Below are positions 9,355 through 17,320 of a DNA stretch of 64,000 nucleotides, one piece after another. The stretch lies in contig NZ_SMOD01000033.1 in assembly GCF_004353905.1 (NCBI RefSeq), positions 2,596-66,595 on the forward strand, given 5' to 3'. Within the stretch, counting starts at the first letter, position 1; each line of letters starts with the position of its first letter. A program made the translations under genes and the position numbers. Source of the DNA: Paraburkholderia guartelaensis. Lineage in GTDB: Bacteria > Pseudomonadota > Gammaproteobacteria > Burkholderiales > Burkholderiaceae. The notes below the pieces were generated by a model. It saw only the letters and a list, made by a program, of their open reading frames with translations, was not told the DNA's origin and did not search any database.

Positions 9355-10305
9355 ATGGCAGCTGTTACCTGGTCGACCCACGGGTTGCCTCAGAAGCTCT
9401 TGCAGGACGCATTCAGCAGCAAGCTCTCTGATCTGCATGTAAATTGGACGCTTTCGATCCCGGAGCCTGACGGCTTTGACGCATCGGTGCGATACCGGAA
9501 AGTGGATCGGCTAACAATCGGGGAGCTGCGAAGTGGCCGGATTGCCGGCCAACGAGCGGCGTCAGGAGCACCGTTACTGGGTGTTCTGATGAACCTCAGC
9601 GGACGGCTCGCGTGCCGGTACGAAGATGGGCGCGAGGTCGTACTTCCCCCCAATCACCTGCTGATCTGGGATAGTGAACTCGGTTTCGACTTCGACGTTG
9701 AGGGGCCTCATCGCGAGTTCTATCTGCTGTTGCCCCGCGAGCGAGTTCCCTTGGCGGTTGCGAGCGCTGCCACTCATTTGCGCGGCGCATTACCGGCGGT
9801 TCAAGGATCCGGGCTGTCGGCCATTGCCGGTGAGCATTTCCGGACGATCTCCCAGGAGCTCGACCAACTTTCCGACGGCGCGTTGGCGATTGCCTGCCAG
9901 TCCTTTTTCGACTTGCTCGATGCGGCGCTCACCGTCACCGCCGATCGTCCATCTTCAAAGGCCTTACTGCTGAACGCGATTCGGCAGTACATTGACAAAA
10001 ATCTGGACGATCCGGAATTGTGCGCTGCATCAATCGCAACTGCTCATCATATTTCCGTGCGGACATTGCACGTTACCTTCGCAGGTACTGGGACAACGGT
10101 CAGTCGTTGGATCCGTGATCGTCGGCTGAAAGTCTGCTATCGCGAACTATGTGCGGCTGCCAGTACGAAAACGGTGACGGACGTGGCTTACAAATGGGGA
10201 TTCAACGACGCAGCCCACTTCAGTCGGACGTTCAAGCAGGCGTTCGGCGTAACCCCAAGAAGTTTGCGGATTGGCAGCGCGGTACCGGCCCTGGACGATT
10301 ACTAA
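9355..10305 (+). CDS. AraC family transcriptional regulator
   Basis: This is a 316-aa regulator with an N-terminal AraC-type sensory domain (a cupin-like beta-rich region about residues 50-170) and a C-terminal double helix-turn-helix DNA-binding domain (about 215-310). The second HTH carries VTDVAYKWGFNDAAHFSRTFKQAFGVTPRSLR, the diagnostic signature. Upstream ATGs at 9313 and 9340 are in frame, but the ATG at 9355 has AAGGGA just upstream. It is divergent from the CoA-ester cluster and probably activates it in response to its substrate (inference from position). The intergenic region holds a TGCAC-ATGC-GTGCA inverted repeat at 9217-9230 that could be part of its binding site. Confidence 0.92.
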   Translation: MAAVTWSTHGLPQKLLQDAFSSKLSDLHVNWTLSIPEPDGFDASVRYRKVDRLTIGELRSGRIAGQRAASGAPLLGVLMNLSGRLACRYEDGREVVLPPNHLLIWDSELGFDFDVEGPHREFYLLLPRERVPLAVASAATHLRGALPAVQGSGLSAIAGEHFRTISQELDQLSDGALAIACQSFFDLLDAALTVTADRPSSKALLLNAIRQYIDKNLDDPELCAASIATAHHISVRTLHVTFAGTGTTVSRWIRDRRLKVCYRELCAAASTKTVTDVAYKWGFNDAAHFSRTFKQAFGVTPRSLRIGSAVPALDDY

Positions 10306-10318
10306 ATCCAGCTGAAAG

Positions 10319-10347
10319 GCAGGACGGGCGCTGCTGCGAGGTCCTGC
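10319..10347. terminator. possible bidirectional terminator between convergent genes
   Basis: GCAGGAC at 10319-10325 pairs with GTCCTGC at 10341-10347. It is flanked by A-rich and T-rich bases and lies between the convergent araC-type and tetR-type genes. The loop is long (15 bases) and the T-run is short, so this is a weak candidate. Confidence 0.35.
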
Positions 10348-10362
10348 TTTCGTAGGCCAGAG

Positions 10363-10965
10363 TTAGTGTTCGTCGCGCAGCAGCATGCGCTCCATGAAAA
10401 CGCGCCGCTCGTCCCGCTGCTTATCGGTACCCTGGTTTGAAAGTAGGGATTCGGCCAACTCATAACTGTAAAGGGCGAATGCGCGCTTGCGTGCTTCCGA
10501 AATATCGAAGCCGAGTGCACTAAAGCACTGGGCAATATAAGCAAGGCGCTTCCCATCCACCTCATCCACAAATTGACGGGCCATCTCGTCCCGCCTTGCC
10601 CATCCCCGTATCGCTAACTCCGTCGCGGCGGCAACCTGCGCTGCTTCGCCGTGAAACGGCAATGCCAGCAGTTGGCGCAGCAGTTCCCGCGCCTTGACGT
10701 TGCGTTTCTCAAAACGCTCAATGATTTGCTCTGTCGCGGTATCGCGCCACCACGTCAGCAAATGACTCAAGAGATCGTCGCGGTCTTTGAAGTGCCAATA
10801 AAAGCTGCCCCGTGTGACCCCAAGATTTTTCGACAGAACCTCGACACGCACGGCTTCGACACTCTTGTCGACCAGAACTTCTGCGGCTGCACGAATCCAG
10901 TCATCCGGCGTGAGTTGAGGTTTGCTTGACGCGTCCGAAGTACGCGGTACCGAAGATCGTGACAT
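10363..10965 (-). CDS. TetR/AcrR family transcriptional regulator
   Basis: This is a 200-aa TetR-type repressor. The N-terminal helix-turn-helix spans about residues 22-65 (AAAEVLVDKSVEAVRVEVLSKNLGVTRGSFYWHFKDRDDLL, shown for recognition). A helical ligand-binding and dimerisation domain follows. The gene is divergent from the aromatic operon, and a perfect 24-bp palindrome lies directly on the operon promoter. It is therefore the likely local repressor, released by a pathway substrate or intermediate (inference). Confidence 0.92.
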   Translation of the reverse strand: MSRSSVPRTSDASSKPQLTPDDWIRAAAEVLVDKSVEAVRVEVLSKNLGVTRGSFYWHFKDRDDLLSHLLTWWRDTATEQIIERFEKRNVKARELLRQLLALPFHGEAAQVAAATELAIRGWARRDEMARQFVDEVDGKRLAYIAQCFSALGFDISEARKRAFALYSYELAESLLSNQGTDKQRDERRVFMERMLLRDEH

Positions 10966-11072
10966 TGCGTGTCCGTAAGGGCAAAAGAAATATTTTACTT
11001 CATCGACACATGCAGAGCCGTATGGTCATGTGTATTCACGTTAACACCTGGAAATTTGACTGGCGAGGGATA

Positions 11073-11101
11073 TTGACTTCATCTCTGCCACGACATACGA
11101 T
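11073..11101 (+). promoter_or_regulatory. sigma70-type promoter of the aromatic operon
   Basis: TTGACT (11073-11078) and TACGAT (11096-11101) are separated by exactly 17 bp, a near-consensus sigma70 layout. The start of transcription would fall at about 11108, inside the palindrome, and the first gene begins at 11153. The call rests on sequence only. Confidence 0.65.
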
Positions 11102-11106
11102 GCATT

Positions 11107-11130
11107 CCATACACATACGTATGTGTATGG
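11107..11130. promoter_or_regulatory. 24-bp perfect palindrome, likely TetR operator
   Basis: The half-site CCATACACATAC (11107-11118) is followed at once by its exact reverse complement (11119-11130), a perfect 24-bp palindrome. It begins six bases after the -10 box and overlaps the expected transcription start, the classic position for a repressor. The divergent TetR gene 140 bp away is the natural partner. A weaker inverted repeat ACACATG/CATGTGT at 11006-11012 and 11027-11033 shares the ACACAT core and could be a second site nearer the repressor gene. Confidence 0.75.
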
Positions 11131-11152
11131 AGAGAACGCGAGGAGAGCGAGA

Positions 11153-11983
11153 ATGGGCGATTTGGCAGGCGTTGGAAAGACGCTGCAGGCGGCGGACCAT
11201 CGAACGAACTATCACGAGGTCGGGCAGGGCAAGCCGCTTTTCCTGCTGCATGGATCCGGTCCCGGTGTGTCGGGCTGGACCAACTGGAAGGGCGTGATGA
11301 GCGATCTTGGTGAGCAGTTTCGCGTGATCGTGCCAGACATCGCCGGCTTTGGTTTCACCGAGTTCAAGGAAGGCAGCAAGTACGACATCAAGCTCTGGGT
11401 GCGCCATCTCACGGGCATCATGGACGCACTTGGTATCGAAAAGGCGTCCTTCGTCGGAAACTCGTTCGGCGGCGCGCTCGCCATCGGTCTCGCCCTTTTC
11501 GACAAGCAACGCGTTGACCGGCTAGTGTTGCTAGGCACCCCTGCAGGCGAATTCGAACAGACCCCCGGCCTGAGGTCGGCATGGACGTATGAACCGTCGC
11601 TCGAGAACATGGAGCAGACGATGCGTTTGTTCCCTTATGACCAGGCGATCATCACCGATGAGATGGTCCGGACGCGTTATGAGGCCAGCGCTCGTCCTGG
11701 TGCGCAAGACGCTTTGCGTAAGCTGATTCCGAGGCCGAATAACGACGGGCCGACGATCGTCAAGGGATTTCCCGCGTCCGCCGTTGCCGGCATCGAAGCG
11801 CCGACGCTCGTGCTGCACGGGCGCGAGGACAGAGTCGTGCCGCCTGCTTGCGGTGCCCTACTCGCTCAGCACATTCCCAACGCCGATCTGTACCAGTTCG
11901 CCAAGTGCGGCCACTGGGTGCAAACGGAGCGCCGAGACGATTTCCTCCGGCTCGTCACGGATTTCGTCGGACAGCAATCATGA
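11153..11983 (+). CDS. alpha/beta hydrolase, meta-cleavage product hydrolase
   Basis: This is a 276-aa alpha/beta-fold C-C hydrolase of the MhpC/BphD/DmpD type, which splits the ring-fission product into a 2-hydroxypenta-2,4-dienoate and an acid. HGSGPGVSGW near residue 33 forms the oxyanion region, and the nucleophile Ser104 is in GNSFGG. Asp226 (HGRED) and His254 (KCGHWVQ) complete the triad. An upstream in-frame ATG exists at 11123, but it lies inside the operator palindrome. The ATG at 11153 has GAGGAG eight bases upstream and is chosen. The stop overlaps the next start (ATGA). It is the first gene of the operon. Confidence 0.92.
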   Translation: MGDLAGVGKTLQAADHRTNYHEVGQGKPLFLLHGSGPGVSGWTNWKGVMSDLGEQFRVIVPDIAGFGFTEFKEGSKYDIKLWVRHLTGIMDALGIEKASFVGNSFGGALAIGLALFDKQRVDRLVLLGTPAGEFEQTPGLRSAWTYEPSLENMEQTMRLFPYDQAIITDEMVRTRYEASARPGAQDALRKLIPRPNNDGPTIVKGFPASAVAGIEAPTLVLHGREDRVVPPACGALLAQHIPNADLYQFAKCGHWVQTERRDDFLRLVTDFVGQQS

Positions 11984-12276
11984 GCCGCAGCAGCGTGGAG
12001 CGTGTGCTGCATCAGCTGTGTATCGATCGCGGCGCTAAACAGCGGTTTAAAGAGGGCGCGGAGCAGTTCCTCGAGCGCTTGCCGCTGACTGATGCCGAGC
12101 GCGCGATGATCTTGTCGTTCGACGTGAAAGGCCTTCAGCGATACGGGGTGAACAGCATGTTGACCATGGGTTTTTGGCAGGAGCTCTCGCCGAATCGCGA
12201 CATGAGGGCCTATCTGTCGCGCCTGCGTGATGTGAAGGACGGGGAAGCGGTTTTTGCAGCGGCACTGAAGGGGTAG
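11980..12276 (+). CDS. extradiol dioxygenase small subunit, LigA-like
   Basis: This is a 98-aa protein resembling the alpha (LigA-type) subunit of class III extradiol dioxygenases such as protocatechuate 4,5-dioxygenase. It is all-helical, with ...LTDAERAMILSFDVKGLQRYGVNSMLTMGF in the middle, the segment that caps the active site in the two-subunit enzymes. It overlaps the hydrolase by four bases and is followed seven bases later by the LigB-like catalytic subunit, so the two form one enzyme. A frame extension upstream into the hydrolase gene was rejected. Confidence 0.85.
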   Translation: MSRSSVERVLHQLCIDRGAKQRFKEGAEQFLERLPLTDAERAMILSFDVKGLQRYGVNSMLTMGFWQELSPNRDMRAYLSRLRDVKDGEAVFAAALKG

Positions 12277-12283
12277 ATCAACT

Positions 12284-13123
12284 ATGGGAAAAATCGTAGG
12301 AGCGTTTCTGGTTCCGCATGATCCCGTCATGTATGTGGCGCCGGAGGCGCCGGCGAAGCAGCAGCGCGATGCGGTCTGGCAGGCCTATGCGGAGTGCGCG
12401 CAGCGCCTGCAAGAGCTAGAGCCGACCACCGTAATCATCATCGGCTGCGATCACTACATCTTGTTCGGTCCGCAGTGTCTGCCGAGCTACCTGATAGCGA
12501 CCGGAGACGTCGACGGCCCCATCGATCAGCTACCCGGACTCAAACGCGCTGCGTTCAGCAATAACGAAGCGTTGGCGACACATATCGCTACGTACGGACG
12601 TGAAAACGGATTCGATTGGGCGGTGGCGCGCGCGTTCACAGCCGACCATTCGGTGGCGATTCCTCAGCAGCTTATCGTCGATCCGTTGCGCACGATGAGC
12701 GTAGATGTCAAAACCATTCCGGTCTATCTGGCGTGCGGCGTCGATCCGTACATCACGTTACGGCGATCCGCGGAACTGGGCGAACAGATCAGGCGGGCCG
12801 TCGAGGTTTTCCCCATCGATGAGCGCGTCGTCGTGATCGGCAGCGGTGGAATAAGTCATTGGGTAGGCTCTGCCCAAATGGGGCGAGTGAACGCTGTGTT
12901 CGATCGCGAAATCATCGGGTACGCCGAGGGAGGCGATCTCAATGCGCTATGCGCGTTGTCGGACGAGTACATCCTCGAGCACGGCGGTGAGGGTGGAATG
13001 GAAATCCGCAATTGGGCCTGTGCCATGGGAGCGCTCGAAGGCTCCCGCGGAGAAACGATTGCCTACGAGGCAGTGCCGGAGTGGGTGACCGGGCTGGGTT
13101 TCGTACAGCTGCATCCGCAGTGA
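12284..13123 (+). CDS. extradiol ring-cleavage dioxygenase catalytic subunit, LigB-like
   Basis: This is a 279-aa class III (LigB-type) Fe(II) extradiol dioxygenase, which opens a catechol ring next to the hydroxyls. The expected residues are in place: His12 (VPHDP), His57 (GCDHYILF) and Glu240 (GGMEIRNW) as metal ligands, and His192 (GGISHWVG) as the catalytic base. These match His12, His61, Glu242 and His195 of LigB in order and spacing (family knowledge). It pairs with the small subunit encoded just upstream. Which catechol it cleaves is unknown; the Rieske dioxygenase and dihydrodiol dehydrogenase downstream should supply it. Confidence 0.92.
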   Translation: MGKIVGAFLVPHDPVMYVAPEAPAKQQRDAVWQAYAECAQRLQELEPTTVIIIGCDHYILFGPQCLPSYLIATGDVDGPIDQLPGLKRAAFSNNEALATHIATYGRENGFDWAVARAFTADHSVAIPQQLIVDPLRTMSVDVKTIPVYLACGVDPYITLRRSAELGEQIRRAVEVFPIDERVVVIGSGGISHWVGSAQMGRVNAVFDREIIGYAEGGDLNALCALSDEYILEHGGEGGMEIRNWACAMGALEGSRGETIAYEAVPEWVTGLGFVQLHPQ

Positions 13124-13142
13124 AGCGAGAAGGACTCCTGAG

Positions 13143-13487
13143 ATGAGCAACAAGATTTTCTTGATCAAACGAAATCAGCTGCAACCAGGACAGGTGTGCA
13201 AGGCTGAGCAGTCGAGCTGCCCGCTTGCGGTCTACAACGTCGACGGTGTTTTCTATGCGACGTCCGATACGTGCACGCATGCGACCGCTTCGCTTTCGGA
13301 AGGCGAAATTGTAGACGGCGATCTGATCGCCTGCCCGCTCCACGATGGGCAATTTCATATTCCGACCGGGCAAGCGATGGCGTTCCCATGCACGGCGGAT
13401 CTGCGGACTTACAAGGTGATCGAGGAAGGCGACGATATTTACGCCGACCTTGAACAGGAAGCGGACGCGGCGGCGTCGGCAATCTGA
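13143..13487 (+). CDS. Rieske 2Fe-2S ferredoxin component
   Basis: This is a 114-aa Rieske-type ferredoxin that carries electrons from the reductase to the terminal oxygenase. The cluster ligands are Cys44 and His46 (CTHATASLSEG) and Cys64 and His67 (CPLHDGQF). The length matches BphA3/NahAb-type ferredoxins, with a short acidic C-terminal tail. It lies between the extradiol dioxygenase and the oxygenase alpha subunit genes. The presence of a separate Rieske ferredoxin makes this a three-component oxygenase. Confidence 0.94.
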   Translation: MSNKIFLIKRNQLQPGQVCKAEQSSCPLAVYNVDGVFYATSDTCTHATASLSEGEIVDGDLIACPLHDGQFHIPTGQAMAFPCTADLRTYKVIEEGDDIYADLEQEADAAASAI

Positions 13488-13498
13488 GGAGCGAAGAA

Positions 13499-14902
13499 AT
13501 GACACACGAGTGCACTGGAAGCTGCGAGCGGCTGCGCAAGGATCCGGCTAGCGAGCCGCTTGCCGGCCTCGACCGGCTGATCGATCTCGACGCCGGGCGT
13601 CTGTCGCGCAGGGTCTATTGGGATCAGCGCATCTACGAGCAGGAACTCGAGAAGATCTTTGCCCGGAGTTGGCTGTTTCTCGCGCATGAGTCACAGATTC
13701 CCAAGGCCGGCGATTATCTAACGACCTACATGGCCGAAGACAACGTCATCGTCGTTCGCCAGAAGGACGGATCCATCAAAGCGTTCCTCAACACCTGTCC
13801 ACATCGTGGCAACAAGCTGAACTTCACAGACGCTGGTAACGCACGCAGTTTTGTCTGCAACTATCACGGCTGGGCTTTCGGCATCGACGGTGCGTTGCGC
13901 GGTATGGCCGGCCAGGAATTGTTCGACGAAAGTGGAATGAATCGTGCCGAGCACGGCCTGCATCCCGTCGCTCAGGTCGCAACCTACAAGGGCTTGGTAT
14001 TCGGCAATATGGATCCGGATGCGCCCTCGTTGAACGAATACCTTGGCGATTTCCGGTATTACCTCGATGTGATCCTCGATATGGACGGGGAGGGCACCGA
14101 GTTTGTCGGCGGCTGCGTCAAGTCGGTGATCAACTGCAATTGGAAGATTCCGACGGAAAATTTCATCGGCGATATCTACCACGCGCTCTGGACGCACGAC
14201 TCGGCGGCACGCGCAATGCTGGGCGGACCGGTCGCGGAAGTTTATAAGGATCCCGACTCGTACCATGTGAACTTCAACGGCCACGGCTGGGAGTTCAATC
14301 TCGACATCATCGGCAACGCGGCTACGTTGGGCGAAAAGGAAATTCGCAAATATCTGTATGGCATTCAACCGAAAGTTGCAGAGCGACTTGGCGAGTTTCG
14401 CTCCAAGATGATCGGTTCGATTTCGTCTGTCAGCGTCTTTCCGAACCTGTCGTTCCTGCCGGGGCAGAACACTTTCCGCGTTTGGCATCCGCGAGGACCG
14501 GGCAAGATCGAACTGCACACATGGACCATCGTCAACAAGAGCGCGCCGCAGGAGATCAAGGACAAGTGGCTTAAGGGGACGATGATGACGTTCTCGCCGA
14601 CGGGTGTGTTCGAGATGGACGACGGCGAAAATTTTGAGTTTTCGACGCGTACCAATGCGGGCTTCGTCACGCGGCAACAGGACTTGTACATGGGGCTTGG
14701 TCGCGGCAGCCGTCTTGAGGACAGCGACTTGCCCGGCAATGTTTACCGGAATCAGGTCAACGAGGCCAACCACCGTGCGTTCTATCGGCGCTGGCTCGAT
14801 CTAATGCAGGCCCACTCGTGGAGTGACGTGCCGAAGCGCGACTCGGCGAGGCTTGATGAGAATGCATTTGTCCATGGGCAGGCAGCAAAGGAGGTCGCAT
14901 GA
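13499..14902 (+). CDS. aromatic ring-hydroxylating dioxygenase, large (alpha) subunit
   Basis: This is a 467-aa catalytic subunit of a Rieske non-haem iron dioxygenase that makes a cis-dihydrodiol from an aromatic ring. The Rieske ligands are Cys100/His102 (CPHRG) and Cys120/His123 (CNYHGW). The mononuclear iron site has Asp225, His228 and His233 in NFIGDIYHALWTHDSA. GAGGAG precedes the ATG. It overlaps the beta subunit gene by four bases. The group resembles biphenyl, naphthalene and cinnamate-type oxygenases in domain layout, but the substrate is not assignable by eye. Confidence 0.94.
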   Translation: MTHECTGSCERLRKDPASEPLAGLDRLIDLDAGRLSRRVYWDQRIYEQELEKIFARSWLFLAHESQIPKAGDYLTTYMAEDNVIVVRQKDGSIKAFLNTCPHRGNKLNFTDAGNARSFVCNYHGWAFGIDGALRGMAGQELFDESGMNRAEHGLHPVAQVATYKGLVFGNMDPDAPSLNEYLGDFRYYLDVILDMDGEGTEFVGGCVKSVINCNWKIPTENFIGDIYHALWTHDSAARAMLGGPVAEVYKDPDSYHVNFNGHGWEFNLDIIGNAATLGEKEIRKYLYGIQPKVAERLGEFRSKMIGSISSVSVFPNLSFLPGQNTFRVWHPRGPGKIELHTWTIVNKSAPQEIKDKWLKGTMMTFSPTGVFEMDDGENFEFSTRTNAGFVTRQQDLYMGLGRGSRLEDSDLPGNVYRNQVNEANHRAFYRRWLDLMQAHSWSDVPKRDSARLDENAFVHGQAAKEVA

Positions 14903-15450
14903 GTGCGGTACCTACGCTCGTATCCGCCGGCCCGGCGGATGGCACGGTGGATCGGGAGGTTGCCCATCGCATCGAGCAGTTCCTCTTCCGTGAGGCACGG
15001 CTGCTCGATACGGAGGCATGGGACGACTGGCTCTCGCTCATGACAGAGGATATCCATTATTGGATGCCTGCCATCGAGAACCGCAGGCGCGCAGACAAAC
15101 TTGGCGCGTATGCCCCGGGTCGCGCCGCTTACTTCGACGACAACCACTTCGATCTGGAGCGCCGCATTGCAAGGTTCAAGCAACCGTCGGCATGGGCGGA
15201 GGATCCGCCAACCCGGCATGTGCATGCGATCAGCAATGTGGAGGCGTTGCCCGGTTCTCGGCCTGGCGAGTATGTCGTCCATTCCGTCTTTGTCAATTAC
15301 CGCAGCCGCGGCGAGGCGGACAACGACCTGCTACTTGGCAGACGCGAGGATCTACTCCGCGAACTCGACGGCAGCTTCAAGATCGCGAGCCGCAAGATCG
15401 TCATCACGCAATCGCTGCTGATGTCCAAGAACCTTAATACGTTCCTTTGA
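14899..15450 (+). CDS. aromatic ring-hydroxylating dioxygenase, small (beta) subunit
   Basis: This is a 183-aa beta subunit with the cone-shaped SnoaL/NTF2-like fold that packs the alpha3beta3 oxygenase. The segment EARLLDTEAWDDWLSLMTEDIHYWMPAIENRR is diagnostic of the family, and the end (...IVITQSLLMSKNLNTFL) resembles BphA2/NahAd C-termini. It is structural rather than catalytic. Translation is coupled to the alpha subunit by an ATGA overlap. Confidence 0.94.
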   Translation: MSAVPTLVSAGPADGTVDREVAHRIEQFLFREARLLDTEAWDDWLSLMTEDIHYWMPAIENRRRADKLGAYAPGRAAYFDDNHFDLERRIARFKQPSAWAEDPPTRHVHAISNVEALPGSRPGEYVVHSVFVNYRSRGEADNDLLLGRREDLLRELDGSFKIASRKIVITQSLLMSKNLNTFL

Positions 15451-15452
15451 CC

Positions 15453-16262
15453 ATGGGTTGGCTAGACAACGATGTAGCGCTGATTACGGGCGCCAATTCC
15501 GGGATCGGGCTCGCCGTGCTGCGGCGTTTCCTCCAGGAGGGCGCGAAGGGCGTCGGGGCGTTGGTGCGTAGCGCTCAAGGCGCGGATGCCTTGCGTCAGG
15601 AGTTCGGCAACCGCGTCGCGGTGACTGTTGGTGACGTTCGCTCCGCCACGGCCAACGAAGAGGCTGTCGCTGCGACGCTGAGCGCATTCGGCAAACTCGA
15701 TACGTTGATTGGCAATGCGGGCGTTTGGGACTACTTCGCATCGCTGCGGAAGTTTGCCGACGGACAGCAGCTCGCTGACACTTTCCGCGAAGTGTTCGAG
15801 GTCAACGTAATGGGGTATTTGCTTGCCGCGCACGCAGCGGCGCCAGTGTTGCGTGAGACGAGGGGCAGCATGATCTTTACGCTCTCCAACTCGAGTTTTT
15901 ATGCGGGTGGTGGCGGTCCCGTCTATGTGGCTTCGAAGCACGCCTGCGTCGGGATGATTCGGCAACTCGCCTATGAACTCGCGCCGGACGTTCGCGTGAA
16001 CGGCGTGGCCCCGGGCGGCACTGCGACCCCTCTCAAAGGCCCGGAGTCACTAGGCAAGCATGACGCGCGGCTATCCGAGATCCCTGGATTCTCGGATGCC
16101 GTGGCGGACGCCGTACCGCTCGGCTTTATGGCCCAACCGGAAGACCACACTGGACATTACGTGCTGCTCGCCTCGCGCACCAATTCATGCGCGACGACGG
16201 CGAACATCATTCAAAGCGATGGCGGGTGGGAGGTGCGCGGGCGTCCCCCGCGCAAAGTATGA
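15453..16262 (+). CDS. cis-dihydrodiol dehydrogenase (SDR)
   Basis: This is a 269-aa short-chain dehydrogenase that should rearomatise the cis-dihydrodiol to a catechol with NAD+. It has TGANSGIGLAVLRRF near residue 13, GNAGVWDYFASL (the NAG region typical of BphB-like enzymes), and a catalytic SNSSFYAGGGGPVYVASKHACVG segment. The ATG at 15453 is two bases after the beta-subunit stop; a TTG at 15447 overlapping that stop (TTGA) is an alternative. No strong ribosome binding site is visible, which suggests reinitiation. It ends in an ATGA overlap with the next gene. Confidence 0.92.
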   Translation: MGWLDNDVALITGANSGIGLAVLRRFLQEGAKGVGALVRSAQGADALRQEFGNRVAVTVGDVRSATANEEAVAATLSAFGKLDTLIGNAGVWDYFASLRKFADGQQLADTFREVFEVNVMGYLLAAHAAAPVLRETRGSMIFTLSNSSFYAGGGGPVYVASKHACVGMIRQLAYELAPDVRVNGVAPGGTATPLKGPESLGKHDARLSEIPGFSDAVADAVPLGFMAQPEDHTGHYVLLASRTNSCATTANIIQSDGGWEVRGRPPRKV

Positions 16263-17284
16263 CGGATATGGGAGGCGTGACGAAGATGGACGGTGCGACA
16301 AACCGCGGCTGCCTGGACGAGCTGTTCCCTGCCGGTCGGTTGCCGTTAATGGCGGCGCCGATGTTTCTGGTTTCCGGACCGGAGCTTGCGATCGCCTGTG
16401 CAACAGCCGGCATTGTCGGTAGCTTCCCCGCCCCGAATGCTCGCAATGTCGATCTCTTGGAGGTATGGCTCGCGCAGGTGACATCCGCTTTGCGCGATAT
16501 GCCGGGCGCTTCCCCCTGGGCGCTCAATATGATCGTGCATAGCACCTATGATCGCTTCGAGCGTGAGCTGGCACTGATCATGAAATATCGGCCCCGCATC
16601 GTTTCTACCGCGCTCGGCAGCCCTGCGCGCGTGCGCGAGCATGTGCATAGCTACGGCGGCATCGTGATGGCGGATGTTGTCACGCCCACGCTGGCGCGCA
16701 AGGCTGTCGATGCAGGCGTCGATGCGCTGATTCTTGTTACCCATGGCGCAGGCGGGCACACGGGTTATTACAACCCTTTCGCGTTCGTCGCCGAGGTCCG
16801 TCAATTCTGGAACGGACCACTTGGGCTCGCTGGATGCATTACGAGCGGACGCGATATCCGCGCCGCCCAATTGATCGGTGCCGACTTCGTCGTGGCCGGC
16901 ACACGCTTCATCGCGACTCGCGAAAGCATGGCGTCGGCCGAATATCGCGATCTGGTGGTTAGTAGCCGGATTGAGGATTTAGTTGAGTCGAAAGCCGTGT
17001 CGGGTGTTCTTGCCAATTGGCTCAAACCCACGCTGCATGCGGCCGGCATCGATGCGTCTCTGGATAGTGAAGACAAACGGATCGATTTTTCGGGCGACAT
17101 CAGTGCCGGGAAAAAGGCGTGGAAGGACGTGTGGTCGGCGGGACAAGGGCTAGGCGCAATCGAGCGCTTGAGCGGTGTCGCTGAGTTGGTGAGGCAGCTC
17201 GAATGCGAATACCTCGAAATGCTGACAACTGAACGGGAACAGACCGGTGCACTGTTAGGTCGCTGGCGAGGGGCATCCGCGTGA
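16259..17284 (+). CDS. nitronate monooxygenase-like NAD(P)H/FMN oxidoreductase
   Basis: This is a 341-aa TIM-barrel flavoprotein of the nitronate monooxygenase / 2-nitropropane dioxygenase family. MAAPMFLVSGPELAIACATAGIVGSFPA is the N-terminal signature, and the FMN phosphate region is TGYYNPFAFVAEVRQFW...GLAGCITSGRDIRAAQLIGADFVVAGTRFIAT. The ATG at 16259 overlaps the previous stop. Another at 16286, preceded by GGAGG, could also be the true start, giving a shorter N-terminus. A flavin oxidoreductase of this type is unusual inside a meta-cleavage operon. Some relatives act as enoyl or NADH:quinone reductases, so its role here is open. Confidence 0.85.
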   Translation: MTDMGGVTKMDGATNRGCLDELFPAGRLPLMAAPMFLVSGPELAIACATAGIVGSFPAPNARNVDLLEVWLAQVTSALRDMPGASPWALNMIVHSTYDRFERELALIMKYRPRIVSTALGSPARVREHVHSYGGIVMADVVTPTLARKAVDAGVDALILVTHGAGGHTGYYNPFAFVAEVRQFWNGPLGLAGCITSGRDIRAAQLIGADFVVAGTRFIATRESMASAEYRDLVVSSRIEDLVESKAVSGVLANWLKPTLHAAGIDASLDSEDKRIDFSGDISAGKKAWKDVWSAGQGLGAIERLSGVAELVRQLECEYLEMLTTEREQTGALLGRWRGASA

Positions 17285-17320
17285 CACGCGTCGGTCCATC
17301 AATATTACGAGGAGAGAGGC

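Noticed and set aside
13718..14773. A 351-codon open frame antisense to the dioxygenase alpha subunit
   Set aside because: It has no motifs or ribosome binding site and mirrors a well-supported gene.
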